This document shows positions 61,201 to 64,000 of a stretch of 64,000 nucleotides of DNA, in pieces. This DNA comes from Erodium maritimum (lineage: Eukaryota > Streptophyta > Magnoliopsida > Geraniales > Geraniaceae), in contig OY997591.1 of the NCBI GenBank assembly GCA_963921825.1, positions 49,683,825 to 49,747,824 on the forward strand, written 5' to 3'. The notes beneath the pieces are model-generated. The model was not told the origin of the DNA and did no database searches. It saw only the letters and a program-made list of their open reading frames with translations. The first letter of the stretch is position 1, and every line of letters begins with the position of its first letter. Both the position numbers and the translations under genes were made by a program.

Positions 61201-63454
61201 AAACACTATATGTCTTTTGGTAACACAAAGGACCATAATGATGCAATCAAATGTCATCCCTTACCGAAACAAGTTCATAAGCTATCATACCGAATAACTG
61301 ATCGTGCAAGTGCAATACGTCCAAAATAGCAGACATAATACATAATAGAAAAAATGGTTCATACGCATAAAATCACAAAATACATTACTCCAGAAAATCG
61401 TCCACGATAAAATACTTCTTATGCATATGAGTTAAACTCGTGGTGAGAAAAACATAGGTTTCTTCCAAGTTCCAAGTGAGATGTAAGAAACAAATTGATA
61501 ACCATTGAGAAAGACATCCTATAAGATACTGATTCCAAACCAACATAAACTGATTCACATAACAAAAGAAATGAACATGATTTAAAAGTCTTACGCTTCC
61601 CAGCTTTGACTTCTCCATTGCTTCAAGAGTTGCTGATTCAGCCTCCTGCAGATGATAAAAATTTGAAGGAAGTATAAAATAAACTATGCACAATTAAACA
61701 GAATAAAAGACACAAATTTCCTCTATGCAGATGCAATGATCATCAAGAACACTTTCAAAGAAACTTTTTAAGAACTAAACTCTATAACACATCCTCCAGA
61801 TTTACATATTCATAGAAGTTACGCCTGCAGTTTTTGTTTTCTGGATGTAAATTTATGTACATGAGCAGGAATATGCATGTGAGTGGCAGCTACCTAATAA
61901 ACATAATAGTCGCACCGCAACATTGGCAAGGTTCTAAAACTCGTACCAGGTACCCATTCTACATAGGTAGCCTCTTGTCAATTCTTGGCTATGATCACAT
62001 CTTTAATTACACAGCATACAATCTCTCCATGTGATGACAAATATCTGTTTGCGTGTAACCAACCTTTCAGGAGAAGGTCTCTTATGTCAAACATTTCAGT
62101 TAGACTAAATAAACTATTTATGAAAATAATGAAGATAGTCTGTGTGATGGAAGAAGAAAAGTAACAACTGCAAAGTCCAACCTGTGGTTATTTCCACAGA
62201 GAATAGGCTGAGAAATATAAAATCATAACCAGGGCTCTTTTTCAGGTAACAGTCTAGAATGTACTACCATAAATAAAATATTAAGGATGTGCTAATATGT
62301 AAAAGCATTGATCAGAAACCTAAAATGGACAAAAACCGCTGATCATAATTATGTAACAGAATTAGGTAGCATCACATGATGCATGATACAACACGCAATA
62401 TAACAACAGAACAAGGGGATCTGTAAACGGATTCCAAATTGTGAGGCACATATTCTCACATACAGAAGGCATATTTTCATAATGGATGGACAGTTTACAC
62501 ACCTCAATCTGATGAATCTTTGCCTCAAAAAGTTTTTCCATATCCTCCTTCTGTAGAGATAATACACAACCAAAAGCCAGTTGTAAGGAAACAAGTAGTA
62601 TGTGAAACAAAACATACACACTAGAGTCATACCTTAACAGTCCGTCCATCATGGACAGGATGAACAAGAACGAAGACCCGATCAATATCAACAATAACAG
62701 GTTCTTTTCCTAAACCTTGCCATGGAACCTGTAATTAAACAAGCATATACAAAAACATAGAATAAAATATTCAATTCCCAGTAAATGCATAAATTGAAAT
62801 TCAGCTTAAGTCTGCAGCAGAAGAGAGGAAACACCAAAGTTATAATCTTGCTTATATTGTTTATAGGACAGGTTACATATTTAATGGAAAAGGAAAAAAT
62901 GAAGAATCCTCAAAGAGTCAGAATTAATATTCTTATACCTTCGAAAACATGAAATAGCACATCCAACCAATTTTAAAAGCCAGCCAGTAAATAGCTGCCA
63001 ATGCAATTTAATTACCTTCAAGCAAATGGAACCAACAAAACCAGCTTTAACAATCACCGGAAGCTTTAGAGAATTCAGCGCCTCAGCCTTCAGTTGCAAA
63101 TCCCTAAGTTCAACATCTCCTGTAACAATGGATCATGAGGAGACACAGTTATTAATACAAGTTCATAACTTTCTTATGAAAACATGATAAAATGCTTTTT
63201 GCAGCCTGCTAACTTGCCTGACTGGAAATTATTCAAGGCAAAGTAAGATACTAAATTTCACAAGTCCGGCAGATTGCTATTTCATCATAATGTCGTGGTA
63301 AAACTCATAAAAGATCTGGTAAAGGATCATTTACACATAGCATTTAAGATCCATGAAGATTAGAAAGCATACCATTCCAGACACTGATCTTTAAAGCCTC
63401 TGCTGAAAGTCCATGGACATATTCACCTAAATATGTACGAAGCAAATGCAGAAC
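7663..63454 (-). CDS. VPS13M1: VPS13M1-like bridge-like lipid transfer protein (62 exons, first exon outside window)
   Basis: Established for the family: VPS13 proteins form long hydrophobic grooves that carry glycerolipids between membranes at organelle contact sites. Seen: 62 exons with GT/AG boundaries, unbroken phase and no in-frame stop, 12,804 nt in total, ending with TGA at 7663-7665. The predicted protein is about 4,270 residues, close to what I recall for Arabidopsis At4g17140 (VPS13M1, about 4,200). The first exon in the window starts with codons for VLHLLRTYLGEYVHG. By family comparison only a very short first exon (about five residues) is missing, so the ATG lies beyond a Copia insertion in intron 1. 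Exon coordinates are in the block entries below. The central PH domain, VPS62 module and C2 domain point to the VPS13M type rather than SHRUBBY/VPS13S. M1 rather than M2 is inferred from overall resemblance. Confidence 0.9.
11327..16293 (-). CDS. VPS13M1: VPS13M1-like exons 50-55: VAB repeats 4-6
   Basis: Exons: 16217-16293, 14665-15163, 14460-14546, 13607-13762, 13297-13481, 11327-11848. They contain three more Asn-marked beta segments: FVPYWIVNDSSLTLAYRLVE, LYFNRAGCSICLQQC and YRIENRSMFLPIHFRQ, plus VAIHSSDTYGPGVSLLELE and FHFIVELAELGISIIDHTPE. The VAB (SHR-binding) domain of VPS13 binds Pro-x-Pro adaptors in yeast; plant partners are not visible here. The 5' splice site of exon 50 abuts a GA/G/GT microsatellite. 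The donor after exon 55 is GTAGGT at 11326-11321. Confidence 0.86.
12100..13200. repeat. Unresolved repeat in intron, possible short LTR element
   Basis: This intron portion has two stretches with local similarity, near 12340-12442 and from about 13071 (both with AATGTGGATC.AGTG and a ...GATATA/GATTATA tail). The first is followed by TGGTATAAAG, reminiscent of a degraded tRNA-Met primer site. It also contains GC-rich tracts unlike the flanking intron. I could not fix boundaries or a duplication. Confidence 0.3.
14096..14370. mobile_element. Stowaway/Tc1-mariner-like MITE candidate
   Basis: The left end reads CCCTCCGTTTCAAAATAAGAG, followed by AAAATAAGTGTCC. The right side, inverted, gives ACTCCGTCACG...TAAGTGTCC. 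This CTCCCTCCGTnnCAnAATAAGTGTC pattern is typical of plant Stowaway elements, which insert at TA. The TA duplication is plausible at the left end (CATAACCCC) but not verified on the right. Confidence 0.5.
15602..15957 (-). mobile_element. Complete miniature LTR retrotransposon (TRIM/SMART-like), 356 bp
   Basis: Two direct repeats, 15602-15718 (117 bp) and 15846-15957 (112 bp), both run TGTTAAA... to ...TTCAACA. The 5-bp sequence CTTTT flanks both sides (15597-15601 and 15958-15962). Read on the minus strand, the first LTR (15957-15846) is followed by TAGTATCAGAGC, a tRNA-Met primer binding site. A purine tract (GTGAGGGGGAG) precedes the other LTR. The internal region is only about 127 bp and non-coding. 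It lies in the intron between exons 50 and 51 of VPS13. Confidence 0.82.
16162..16215. repeat. Compound microsatellite (GT)11-(G)23-(AG)n touching a 5' splice site
   Basis: GT repeats at 16162-16183, a 23-G run at 16184-16206, then AGAGAGAGA to 16215. The VPS13 exon 16217-16293 has its donor GT at 16216-16215, so the intron starts GTCTCTCTCTC followed by a C-run and CA repeats in the transcript sense. Confidence 0.9.
16541..16612. repeat. Partial MITE arm of the 'ttacccttatgtattggtcacgtgc' family
   Basis: GGTTAATTGTTAAAAGTTACC followed by CTTATGTATTGGTCATGTGCGG matches the arm of the complete element at 56692-56921. No second arm is visible here. It ends about 35 bp from the donor of the long VPS13 exon 16647-17468. 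Confidence 0.5.
16647..18176 (-). CDS. VPS13M1: VPS13M1-like exons 48-49: VAB repeats 2-3 with a dysferlin-type (DysF) module
   Basis: Exons: 17685-18176 and 16647-17468 (822 nt, the longest). The first has GFWIGVGPEGTWESIRSLLP and a VAB-like VVNDCDVTMDASI. Its end and the start of the next exon read FENQRYTPSGW...DPGSWS, WQWTSTWTIDK, DEEGWAYGSDF, then RRRRWTRTR. These are the hallmarks of DysFN/DysFC motifs known from ferlins and peroxins. The third VAB-like repeat follows: LKLENRLPCRAEFTIWEKT. The module is inserted between two VAB repeats, so it probably protrudes from the fold (inference). Confidence 0.86.
18287..22841 (-). CDS. VPS13M1: VPS13M1-like exons 45-47: C2-like domain
   Basis: Exons: 22635-22841, 19696-19750, 18287-18417. 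The segment starts at the end of the previous exon (VAVLILEAK) and continues GLPMIDDGNGYKYFCALRLV, ARTRSLAPLISRSNDQDEG, VRWNELFIFEVPQKGMSKFE, VEVTNLAAKAGKGDVVGTF. This is the order of a C2 beta-sandwich. Not all Ca2+-binding Asp residues are obvious, so Ca2+ dependence is uncertain. The 2.9-kb intron 19751-22634 holds a degenerate Copia element and a MITE. Confidence 0.84.
18630..19414. mobile_element. Mutator-like MITE, 785 bp ('gggataattgtcaaaacatgcac' family)
   Basis: Ends GGGATAATTGTCAAAAC and GTTTTGACAATTATCCC have arms of about 110 bp containing repeated CGTCCAC / GTGGACG motifs. A perfect 9-bp duplication TTGAAAGAA lies at 18621-18629 and 19415-19423. The interior is A/T-rich with no ORF of interest. 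It lies in the VPS13 intron between 18418 and 19695. Confidence 0.9.
20163..22452 (+). pseudogene. Truncated, decayed Ty1/Copia retrotransposon
   Basis: A 5' LTR starts TGTAATAAATG at 20163 and ends near 20310, followed by TGGTATAAGAGC, a mutated tRNA-Met primer site. Downstream, translated remnants show the protease motif DSGATNHMTG (near 20956-20985) and integrase fragments (GVAERKNSHLLETVRNLLFQ near 21723). Reading is broken by frameshifts, stops and loss of a zone between protease and integrase, and a MITE sits at 21162-21566. Reverse transcriptase, RNase H and the 3' LTR are missing. It is similar in sequence to the Copia at 29780-33862 but clearly older. Confidence 0.82.
21162..21566. 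mobile_element. Mutator-like MITE, 405 bp, nested in the truncated Copia
   Basis: Ends GGGATAATTGTC and GACAATTATCCC with a perfect 9-bp duplication ATAAAATTA (21153-21161 and 21567-21575). Same family as 18630-19414. It interrupts the Copia reading frame just after the protease region. Confidence 0.9.
22937..24781 (-). CDS. VPS13M1: VPS13M1-like exons 41-44: link to VAB repeat 1
   Basis: Exons: 24623-24781, 24353-24516, 23311-23491, 22937-23206. They encode NITAEMKLRFFSVTLLDSL, NIRLATHGRAEAMNAVLISS, a groove-like segment RLAATSILNINVSAASLE, and then VTVENKLGCDIYLKRV with an Asn in a beta context. I read that last part as the first of six VAB repeats (adaptor-binding region). Two nested MITEs fill the intron between 23492 and 24352; the outer one ends 38 bp from the exon at 24353. 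Confidence 0.84.
23571..23735. repeat. Tandem repeat in MITE arm, about 59-bp period, nearly three copies
   Basis: Units read approximately AAAGTTTCGTCCACAAA, then GAAATAGTGCACAACGTTTC, then GTCCACG.TGTGTGGCTACCC. Copies start near 23581, 23608 (full) and 23667. The unit matches the arm sequence of the family and probably arose by arm expansion. Confidence 0.65.
23741..24146. mobile_element. Inner Mutator-like MITE, 406 bp
   Basis: Ends GGGGTAATTGTCAAAAC and GTTTTGACAATTGTCCC with perfect 9-bp duplication CTAAAGTAA (23732-23740 and 24147-24155). Inserted into the arm of the related element 23559-24315. Very close in sequence to 21162-21566 and 59782-60187. Confidence 0.9.
24819..25001 (+). 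mobile_element. Solo LTR, 183 bp
   Basis: TGTTAGAGTTTGGG... to ...TAGAATTCTACA, flanked by GTTTC (left) and GTCTC (right), a 5-bp duplication with one mismatch. A TATA-like tract (CTATATAAAGGGG) and a long T/A-rich 3' part fit an LTR. It resembles the LTRs of the element 27077-29505 in opposite orientation. No internal region is present. Confidence 0.75.
25175..29748 (-). CDS. VPS13M1: VPS13M1-like exons 38-40: VPS62/DUF946 module
   Basis: Exons: 29664-29748, 25629-26318, 25175-25487. This stretch of about 360 residues has repeated W-x-P...GY...LGDCV motifs: FWRPQAPSSYVIFGDCVTSR, LWMPVAPPGYMALGCVTN, IWRPVSRAGYGILGDCVTDG and WYPIAPSGYASLGCVVTR. These are the signature of the plant Vps62/DUF946 family, which in VPS13M proteins is embedded in the C-terminal half. 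Its function is not established. The intron between the first two exons (26319-29663) carries a LINE remnant and a non-autonomous LTR element with a nested Mutator-like element. Confidence 0.88.
26340..26600 (+). pseudogene. LINE (non-LTR retrotransposon) reverse transcriptase tail remnant
   Basis: Translation of 26380-26440 gives KDKMMGNCLRWFGHVQYR, very like the KxxENRLRWFGHVQRR motif near the C-terminus of plant LINE polyproteins. The frame then breaks with stops, though further degenerate similarity continues (basic, Arg-rich tail expected). The rest of the element is absent. Confidence 0.6.
27586..27776. repeat. Tandem repeat array, units of about 36-39 bp
   Basis: Five degenerate units share the pattern CTTCGAGCAACTACGTCGCA..GACGA.G..GCGAAACAA. 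They lie in the internal region of the LTR element 27077-29505. No coding meaning is evident, although the minus strand stays partly open. Confidence 0.65.
28108..29356. mobile_element. Mutator-like element, 1.25 kb, carrying a gene-like fragment
   Basis: Ends GGGTAAACTACAAATACATAC and its complement lie within arms of about 120 bp that are nearly perfect inverted copies. The 9-bp duplication is TACCTGATA (28099-28107) / TACTTGATA (29357-29365). It lies inside the LTR of 27077-29505. The interior 28330-28960 is GC-rich, Ser/Pro/Leu-coding on the minus strand, with a (GA)n run at 28527-28552. No transposase was found. Confidence 0.85.
28477..28746 (-). pseudogene. Gene-like 5' fragment captured in a Mutator-like element
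   Basis: An open frame beginning MAPPPMNLNKSSKPAV, followed by DARLLIRETLRISANL, then low-complexity Ser/Leu and Gly sequence over the GA microsatellite. The first 60 residues look like the N-terminus of a normal plant protein, but I do not recognise the family. The frame ends without further domain structure, so it is most likely a truncated captured exon rather than a working gene. Confidence 0.35.
29944..30882 (+). pseudogene. Copia gag (5'-truncated) and protease
   Basis: The open frame runs out of the LTR, so it lacks a proper start. Gag remnant: QREQMAIMSFLAGLGSQFES. Zinc knuckle CFYCKEPGHTKGSC (CX2CX4HX4C). A Pro-run encoded by a 13-C tract (30524-30536). Aspartic protease motif DSGATDHMTG. 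The frame ends shortly after the 16-G run with a Gly stretch, so gag-protease is separated from pol by a frameshift. In Copia elements gag packages the RNA and the protease matures the polyprotein. Confidence 0.88.
30879..33689 (+). CDS. Copia pol: integrase, reverse transcriptase, RNase H (936-codon open frame)
   Basis: Integrase zinc finger [10 protein letters not shown]...CEACRFAKH (HHCC), then catalytic-core blocks [21 protein letters not shown], and [12 protein letters not shown]. A Pro-rich linker follows. Reverse transcriptase: [52 protein letters not shown], and the active site VVYVDDIVI. RNase H: [64 protein letters not shown]. It is open to its stop. The start given is only the first Met after the frame change; the true polyprotein begins in gag. 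Confidence 0.92.
   Translation: [936 protein letters not shown]
34005..36626 (-). CDS. VPS13M1: VPS13M1-like exons 34-37: chorein/RBG body before the VPS62 module
   Basis: Exons: 35958-36626, 35189-35401, 34626-34729, 34005-34300. The largest, 669 nt, encodes EDLWVSYRMTKLSEADLYVT, SILDVRPDTKPEMRLMFGS, RIQQPRVLVVPEFLLAVSEF and EYTYDGCGKMICL. The last encodes MYASKEKDTWIRALLKDL and a strand-rich tail ending in LWVSRK. A Ser-rich low-complexity run (SNSSSSPQSSSSSLQS) lies in the 213-nt exon. All phases match across the four exons. Confidence 0.87.
37008..45704 (-). CDS. VPS13M1: VPS13M1-like exons 24-33: middle chorein/RBG body
   Basis: Exons: 45564-45704, 45349-45417, 39789-40268, 39372-39692, 38988-39122, 38783-38896, 38518-38702, 38027-38135, 37817-37960, 37008-37280. 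Typical segments are DIVINGTLVESKLFMYGK, LHSLKIKDEFQGRQS, VVFCLNMNIKSVTVFLNKED, FEWLVQKREIDGATALKLDL, GMNMCVGINGCLGKPVIRES, VRRSLRDVFRQVPTVSIEAK and ITILAVEINYALLELCTG. Exon 26 contains a long polar, Ser/Asp-rich segment that is probably a disordered loop. The donor of exon 30 (after 38518) is GTTAGT; phase excludes the overlapping GTAAAG. The 5-kb intron 40269-45348 is full of repeats. Confidence 0.86.
40410..41426 (-). mobile_element. Non-autonomous short LTR retrotransposon, 1,017 bp
   Basis: LTRs 40410-40613 and 41223-41426, 204 bp each, differ at about one site (CTATTTATAG versus CTATCTATAG). The 5-bp duplication AATAC is at 40405-40409 and 41427-41431. On the minus strand the primer site TGGTATCATAGC (41222-41211) follows the first LTR, and GTGAGGGGGAGTG precedes the second. 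The internal 609 bp is non-coding and includes repeated GTACTGTTCACGG motifs at 40981-41055. No gag or pol, so it needs helper proteins in trans. Confidence 0.9.
41600..41880. repeat. Expanded arm of the 'gtcacgtgc' MITE family
   Basis: Three tandem, diverged copies of GTTGTTACC.TTAT.TAT.G.TCACGTGCAGAAAAGTTAGCTTA begin near 41627, 41674 and 41732. They are followed by ACTTACTAGACAAAATTTAGGCC and AAAGCATGTAAATG.TCTGTGA, which match the interior of the element 56692-56921. A complete pair of ends was not found. Confidence 0.5.
41890..44210. other. Large intron portion of unclassified repeat-like sequence
   Basis: No VPS13 exon and no long ORF. The GC-richer tract 42000-42960 and the unusual sequence to about 43990 differ in composition from the AT-rich intron around them and probably derive from old retroelements. 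A 27-bp perfect direct repeat (AGAGCTTGTAGAGTGTTCTC...) occurs at 43097 and 43124. I could not identify LTR ends. Confidence 0.35.
44221..44561. mobile_element. Mutator-like MITE, 341 bp
   Basis: Ends GGGATAATTGTC and GACAATTATCCC with a perfect 9-bp duplication TAAAATTTA (44212-44220 and 44562-44570). Arms contain CCTAAAGTT.CGTCCACAAA and reiterated GCGTGGACAAAACTT motifs. Same subfamily as 47976-48317 and 59696-60448. Confidence 0.9.
45029..45305 (+). pseudogene. Copia 3' end remnant: RNase H tail plus LTR
   Basis: Translation of 45029-45136 reads IELADFLTKGLYIQKFDDF, then LTKLGKRHLHQLE, the usual C-terminal end of Copia polyproteins (ADxFTKxLP...KLG). It is followed by GAGAGGAG and a TGTTAAATT... 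to ...AATAACA stretch (45130-45305) that looks like the 3' LTR. The rest of the element is absent. The remnant stops 43 bp from VPS13 exon 45349-45417. Confidence 0.7.
45795..51018 (-). CDS. VPS13M1: VPS13M1-like exons 21-23: central pleckstrin homology (PH) domain
   Basis: Exons: 50909-51018, 46881-46977, 45795-45893. Together they encode about 100 residues with a PH pattern: ATWQPCFLMLSGLYLYVLE (strands with the early Trp), then RQVFEVPSGNVGGSEFCIAV, and a C-terminal helix WVIEFQDMDAKNNWLQGLVK with the conserved Trp. PH domains often bind phosphoinositides or protein partners; the ligand here is unknown. The intron inside the domain (46978-50908) was inflated by a terminal-inverted-repeat element that itself carries an LTR element. 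Confidence 0.88.
47976..48317. mobile_element. Mutator-like MITE, 342 bp, nested in LTR element
   Basis: Ends GGAATAATTGTCC and GGACAATTATCCC with a perfect 9-bp duplication TTCAAATTA (47967-47975 and 48318-48326). Very similar to 44221-44561. Confidence 0.9.
49062..50000. repeat. Tandem duplication of a segment of about 467 bp
   Basis: The segment 49062-49527 (from CTACATAACCAATC.AACCGTC to TTGGTCCATGTCTA) repeats at 49528-50000 with high similarity; small differences include a 15-bp stretch near 49440/49900. Both copies carry the antisense protease-like sequence, so the duplication occurred after that sequence was acquired. Confidence 0.8.
49539..50090 (-). pseudogene. Gag/aspartic protease-like fragment, antisense to its LTR element
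   Basis: An open frame of 183 residues: an N-terminal portion with a coiled-coil-like MDQLESQMSSLEKKVDRRLT, then VYGDLDGKDVEFLIDSKM and RKEEADRLGIKVMPDDASY. The last part resembles a Ty3-type retropepsin (usually LIDSGATHNFI...A..LGL) with the catalytic DSG changed. The upstream copy at 48900-49500 is broken but continues into GYVDFYIATITGVNLVL. It lacks the intact active site and has no pol behind it. Confidence 0.5.
51114..54683 (-). CDS. VPS13M1: VPS13M1-like exons 15-20: RBG/chorein repeat body
   Basis: Exons: 54570-54683, 53680-53775, 53509-53576, 51723-51843, 51427-51645, 51114-51341. The translated run includes VDWRLSATISPCHVT, FLEFVKRSNEVSPTVASETA, a helical linker (MEIEKVTRQAQKQFQMVLEE), FALDIDFDAPKVRVPIKA, FYISGRDITAFFTDC and VPHPSYPSTCISVQVPSLG. 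These are alternating amphipathic strands of the lipid groove. Exon 19 has a Cys cluster (CCPDCKKC); I would not call it a zinc site without comparison. A solo LTR lies in the intron between exons 15 and 16, and a SINE-like sequence in the intron before exon 18. Confidence 0.87.
52245..52500 (+). mobile_element. tRNA-derived SINE candidate
   Basis: An A-box-like ACTGGTCAAGCACTTG (near 52264) and a B-box-like GGTGTTCAAGTCCCAG (52298-52313) are spaced about as in tRNAs. A pyrimidine-rich body of about 180 bp follows. The head does not fold convincingly to a functional tRNA. No poly(A) tail or flanking duplication was resolved. Confidence 0.5.
52510..53500. other. Intron stretch with nothing recognised
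   Basis: Between VPS13 exons 53509-53576 and 51723-51843, downstream of the SINE candidate. Only short chance ORFs. A degenerate second tRNA-like head near 52655-52720 was too weak to annotate. Confidence 0.35.
53821..53999 (+). mobile_element. Solo LTR, 179 bp
   Basis: TGTTAGAGTTTAGTTT... to ...CAGAATTTTACA, closely related to the solo LTR at 24819-25001 and to the LTRs of 27077-29505. Flanks ATTAT / ATAAT (one mismatch). Contains CTGTATAAAGGGATGC, TATA-box-like. Located in the intron between exons at 53680-53775 and 54570-54683. Confidence 0.72.
54955..58966 (-). CDS. VPS13M1: VPS13M1-like exons 9-14: chorein body and acidic linker
   Basis: Exons: 58865-58966, 58057-58257, 57571-57728, 57229-57387, 55449-55541, 54955-55306. 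Recognisable family segments are REWIEIFEDGVNE, SPINGVLNYHRLG, YIEVSHLRPLVPISEAPYLW, CYRFSWDRIQYLCHLRRRYI and EIEKDLDSKVILLWR. Exon 14 carries an acidic stretch (SEDDYFEDAVEELEPSEEK) followed by another beta-rich chorein repeat ending in YYGLSAPEGSLAK. The acidic segment may be a flexible loop; this is inference. The intron at 55542-57228 holds a 230-bp Mutator-like MITE. Confidence 0.87.
55560..56690. other. Intron stretch with nothing recognised
   Basis: Between VPS13 exon 55449-55541 and the MITE at 56692. T-rich sequence in the plus strand with no long ORF and no repeat ends that I could pair. Confidence 0.35.
56692..56921. mobile_element. Mutator-like MITE, 230 bp
   Basis: Left arm GGGTTAATTTCCAAAAGTTAC and CCTTATGTATTGGTCACGTGC; the right arm is the complement with few changes (GCACGTGACCAATACATAAG, AGTAACTTTTGACAATTAACC). 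Flanking 9 bp ATTATTTAA / TTTATTTAA (8 of 9). Same family as partial copies near 16541 and 41600. Confidence 0.75.
58310..58440 (+). repeat. Possible diverged solo LTR fragment
   Basis: TTAGAATTGTTTACTATTGC... with CTCTACAAAAAGGGGTTCTCAT and TGTACTTACAGAACAATC resembles the solo LTRs at 24819 and 53821 but has lost clear ends. Confidence 0.3.
59696..60448. mobile_element. Mutator-like MITE split by a second MITE
   Basis: Ends GGGATAATTGTCC and GGACAATTATCCC; 9-bp flanks TAGAAACTA / AAGAAACTA (8 of 9). Without the insert 59782-60187 it would be about 340 bp and match 44221-44561 and 47976-48317. Located in the VPS13 intron 58967-60689. Confidence 0.86.
59782..60187. mobile_element. Inner Mutator-like MITE, 406 bp
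   Basis: Ends GGGATAATTGTC and GACAATTATCCC, perfect 9-bp duplication CCTGAAGTT (59773-59781 and 60188-60196) made from the host MITE's own arm. Closest relatives are 21162-21566 and 23741-24146. Confidence 0.92.
60690..63454 (-). CDS. VPS13M1: VPS13M1-like exons 2-8: N-terminal chorein region
   Basis: Exons, in transcript order: 63373-63454, 63016-63119, 62633-62728, 62503-62550, 61595-61645, 60997-61100, 60690-60807. They encode about 200 residues typical of the Chorein_N cap of VPS13/ATG2 proteins: YLGEYVHGLSAEALKISVWN, then LKAEALNSLKLPVIVKAGFVG, then VNDIDRVFVL-type strands, GNSWFGSLVATIIGN, VHIRYED and ITLAKLAAVTMD. In characterised VPS13 proteins this end scoops lipid from the donor membrane, usually the ER. 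Exon 5 is only 48 nt and exon 6 only 51 nt. Introns here look largely free of large insertions. Confidence 0.9.
61650..62500. other. VPS13 intron, nothing recognised
   Basis: Between exons 62503-62550 and 61595-61645. Ordinary AT-rich intron sequence; short ORFs appear to be chance. Confidence 0.4.
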
Positions 63455-63616
63455 CTACAAGCAGAGGGCAACAAATACTAATTTATCTGCATGATTTGCA
63501 AACAGTCTGACTACAGATCAAGAAAAAGGGGAAAAACAACACATCAGTAATCTTCATGAAAACAGATATACAACAAAGCTTCAAAGGATGAAGCTCAGAT
63601 CCTATAATTGATTATA

Positions 63617-64000
63617 TGTAATAAATAGATGCGTGAATAGGTAGATGAAAAGTCCACCATTAATGAGGTAGTTAGGAAGCTAGCACCATTGTGTATATAT
63701 ATGTTTACCAGTGTATGTGTAATTATCAAGTAAATAAAATTAGTTCTTATTTCAACATGGTATCAGAGTTGTGGTTGTCAGCTCTTGATAATTAGGAAGT
63801 GTTAGAGCAGGTATTCCTTATGCCCTAGTGCGCACAGAACTATTTTGGATTGCCAAAGAGTGCAGTAGCTGTTTCTTTTCATCTTCCGGCGAATATTATT
63901 TGCTCCGACCATTATCCTTCGTCAAACTTCCTCACCATTCACCCCATTTGCTTCAAAAACTGCAGGTAAGCTAAACCCTAAATTTGCATCTCCAGTTGAC
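63617..64000 (+). mobile_element. 5' LTR and leader of a Copia element running off the window
   Basis: LTR TGTAATAAATAGATG... to ...TTTCAACA (63617-63757, about 141 bp), followed at 63758 by TGGTATCAGAGTTGTGG, a tRNA-Met primer site. Then come leader sequence and CTTCCGGCGAATATT-type text like the leader of the element at 20163. It sits in intron 1 of VPS13, upstream of exon 63373-63454, and continues beyond the right edge. Coding capacity is unknown. Confidence 0.82.

Overview
The window is plant nuclear DNA, most likely from a eudicot. The evidence is GT/AG introns, Copia LTR retrotransposons primed by initiator tRNA-Met, Mutator-like and PIF/Harbinger DNA transposons, and a very long gene clearly related to the plant VPS13M1 subfamily. 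I cannot name the species from sequence alone.

One gene dominates. It lies on the minus strand from about 63.45 kb down to a stop codon at 7663-7665. It encodes a bridge-like lipid transfer protein of the VPS13 family, VPS13M1-like. I reconstructed 62 coding exons by hand from translated similarity and AC...CT (minus-strand GT...AG) boundaries. The reading phase carries from every exon to the next and no in-frame stop was met. They total 12,804 nt, giving 4,267 residues plus a short first exon that lies beyond the right edge. Domains in order are: N-terminal chorein region; long RBG/chorein repeat body; central PH domain; VPS62/DUF946 module; a VAB-like region of six Asn-marked repeats interrupted by a C2 domain and a dysferlin-type (DysF) module; APT1/ATG_C-like C-terminal region; C-terminal PH-like domain.

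Layout left to right. 0-7 kb is a gene-free repeat cluster: a long-inverted-repeat element (326-1245), a PIF/Harbinger element with an intact transposase ORF (1406-3365), and a nest of three terminal-inverted-repeat elements (3793-7064). 7-63.5 kb is the VPS13 gene. Its introns hold a Copia element (29780-33862), an older truncated Copia (20163-22452), a Copia tail (45029-45305), two solo LTRs, several short non-autonomous LTR elements (one only 356 bp), an LTR element whose gag/protease-like ORF is antisense to its LTRs (47550-50319), and many Mutator-like MITEs with 9-bp target duplications, some inserted into one another. At 63.6-64 kb the 5' LTR of another Copia element sits in intron 1 and runs off the window.

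All these insertions are intronic or intergenic, and some stop within about 45 bp of a splice site. The gene therefore looks functional but heavily inflated by transposons. I see no bacterial genes, CRISPR arrays, rRNA or intact tRNA genes.
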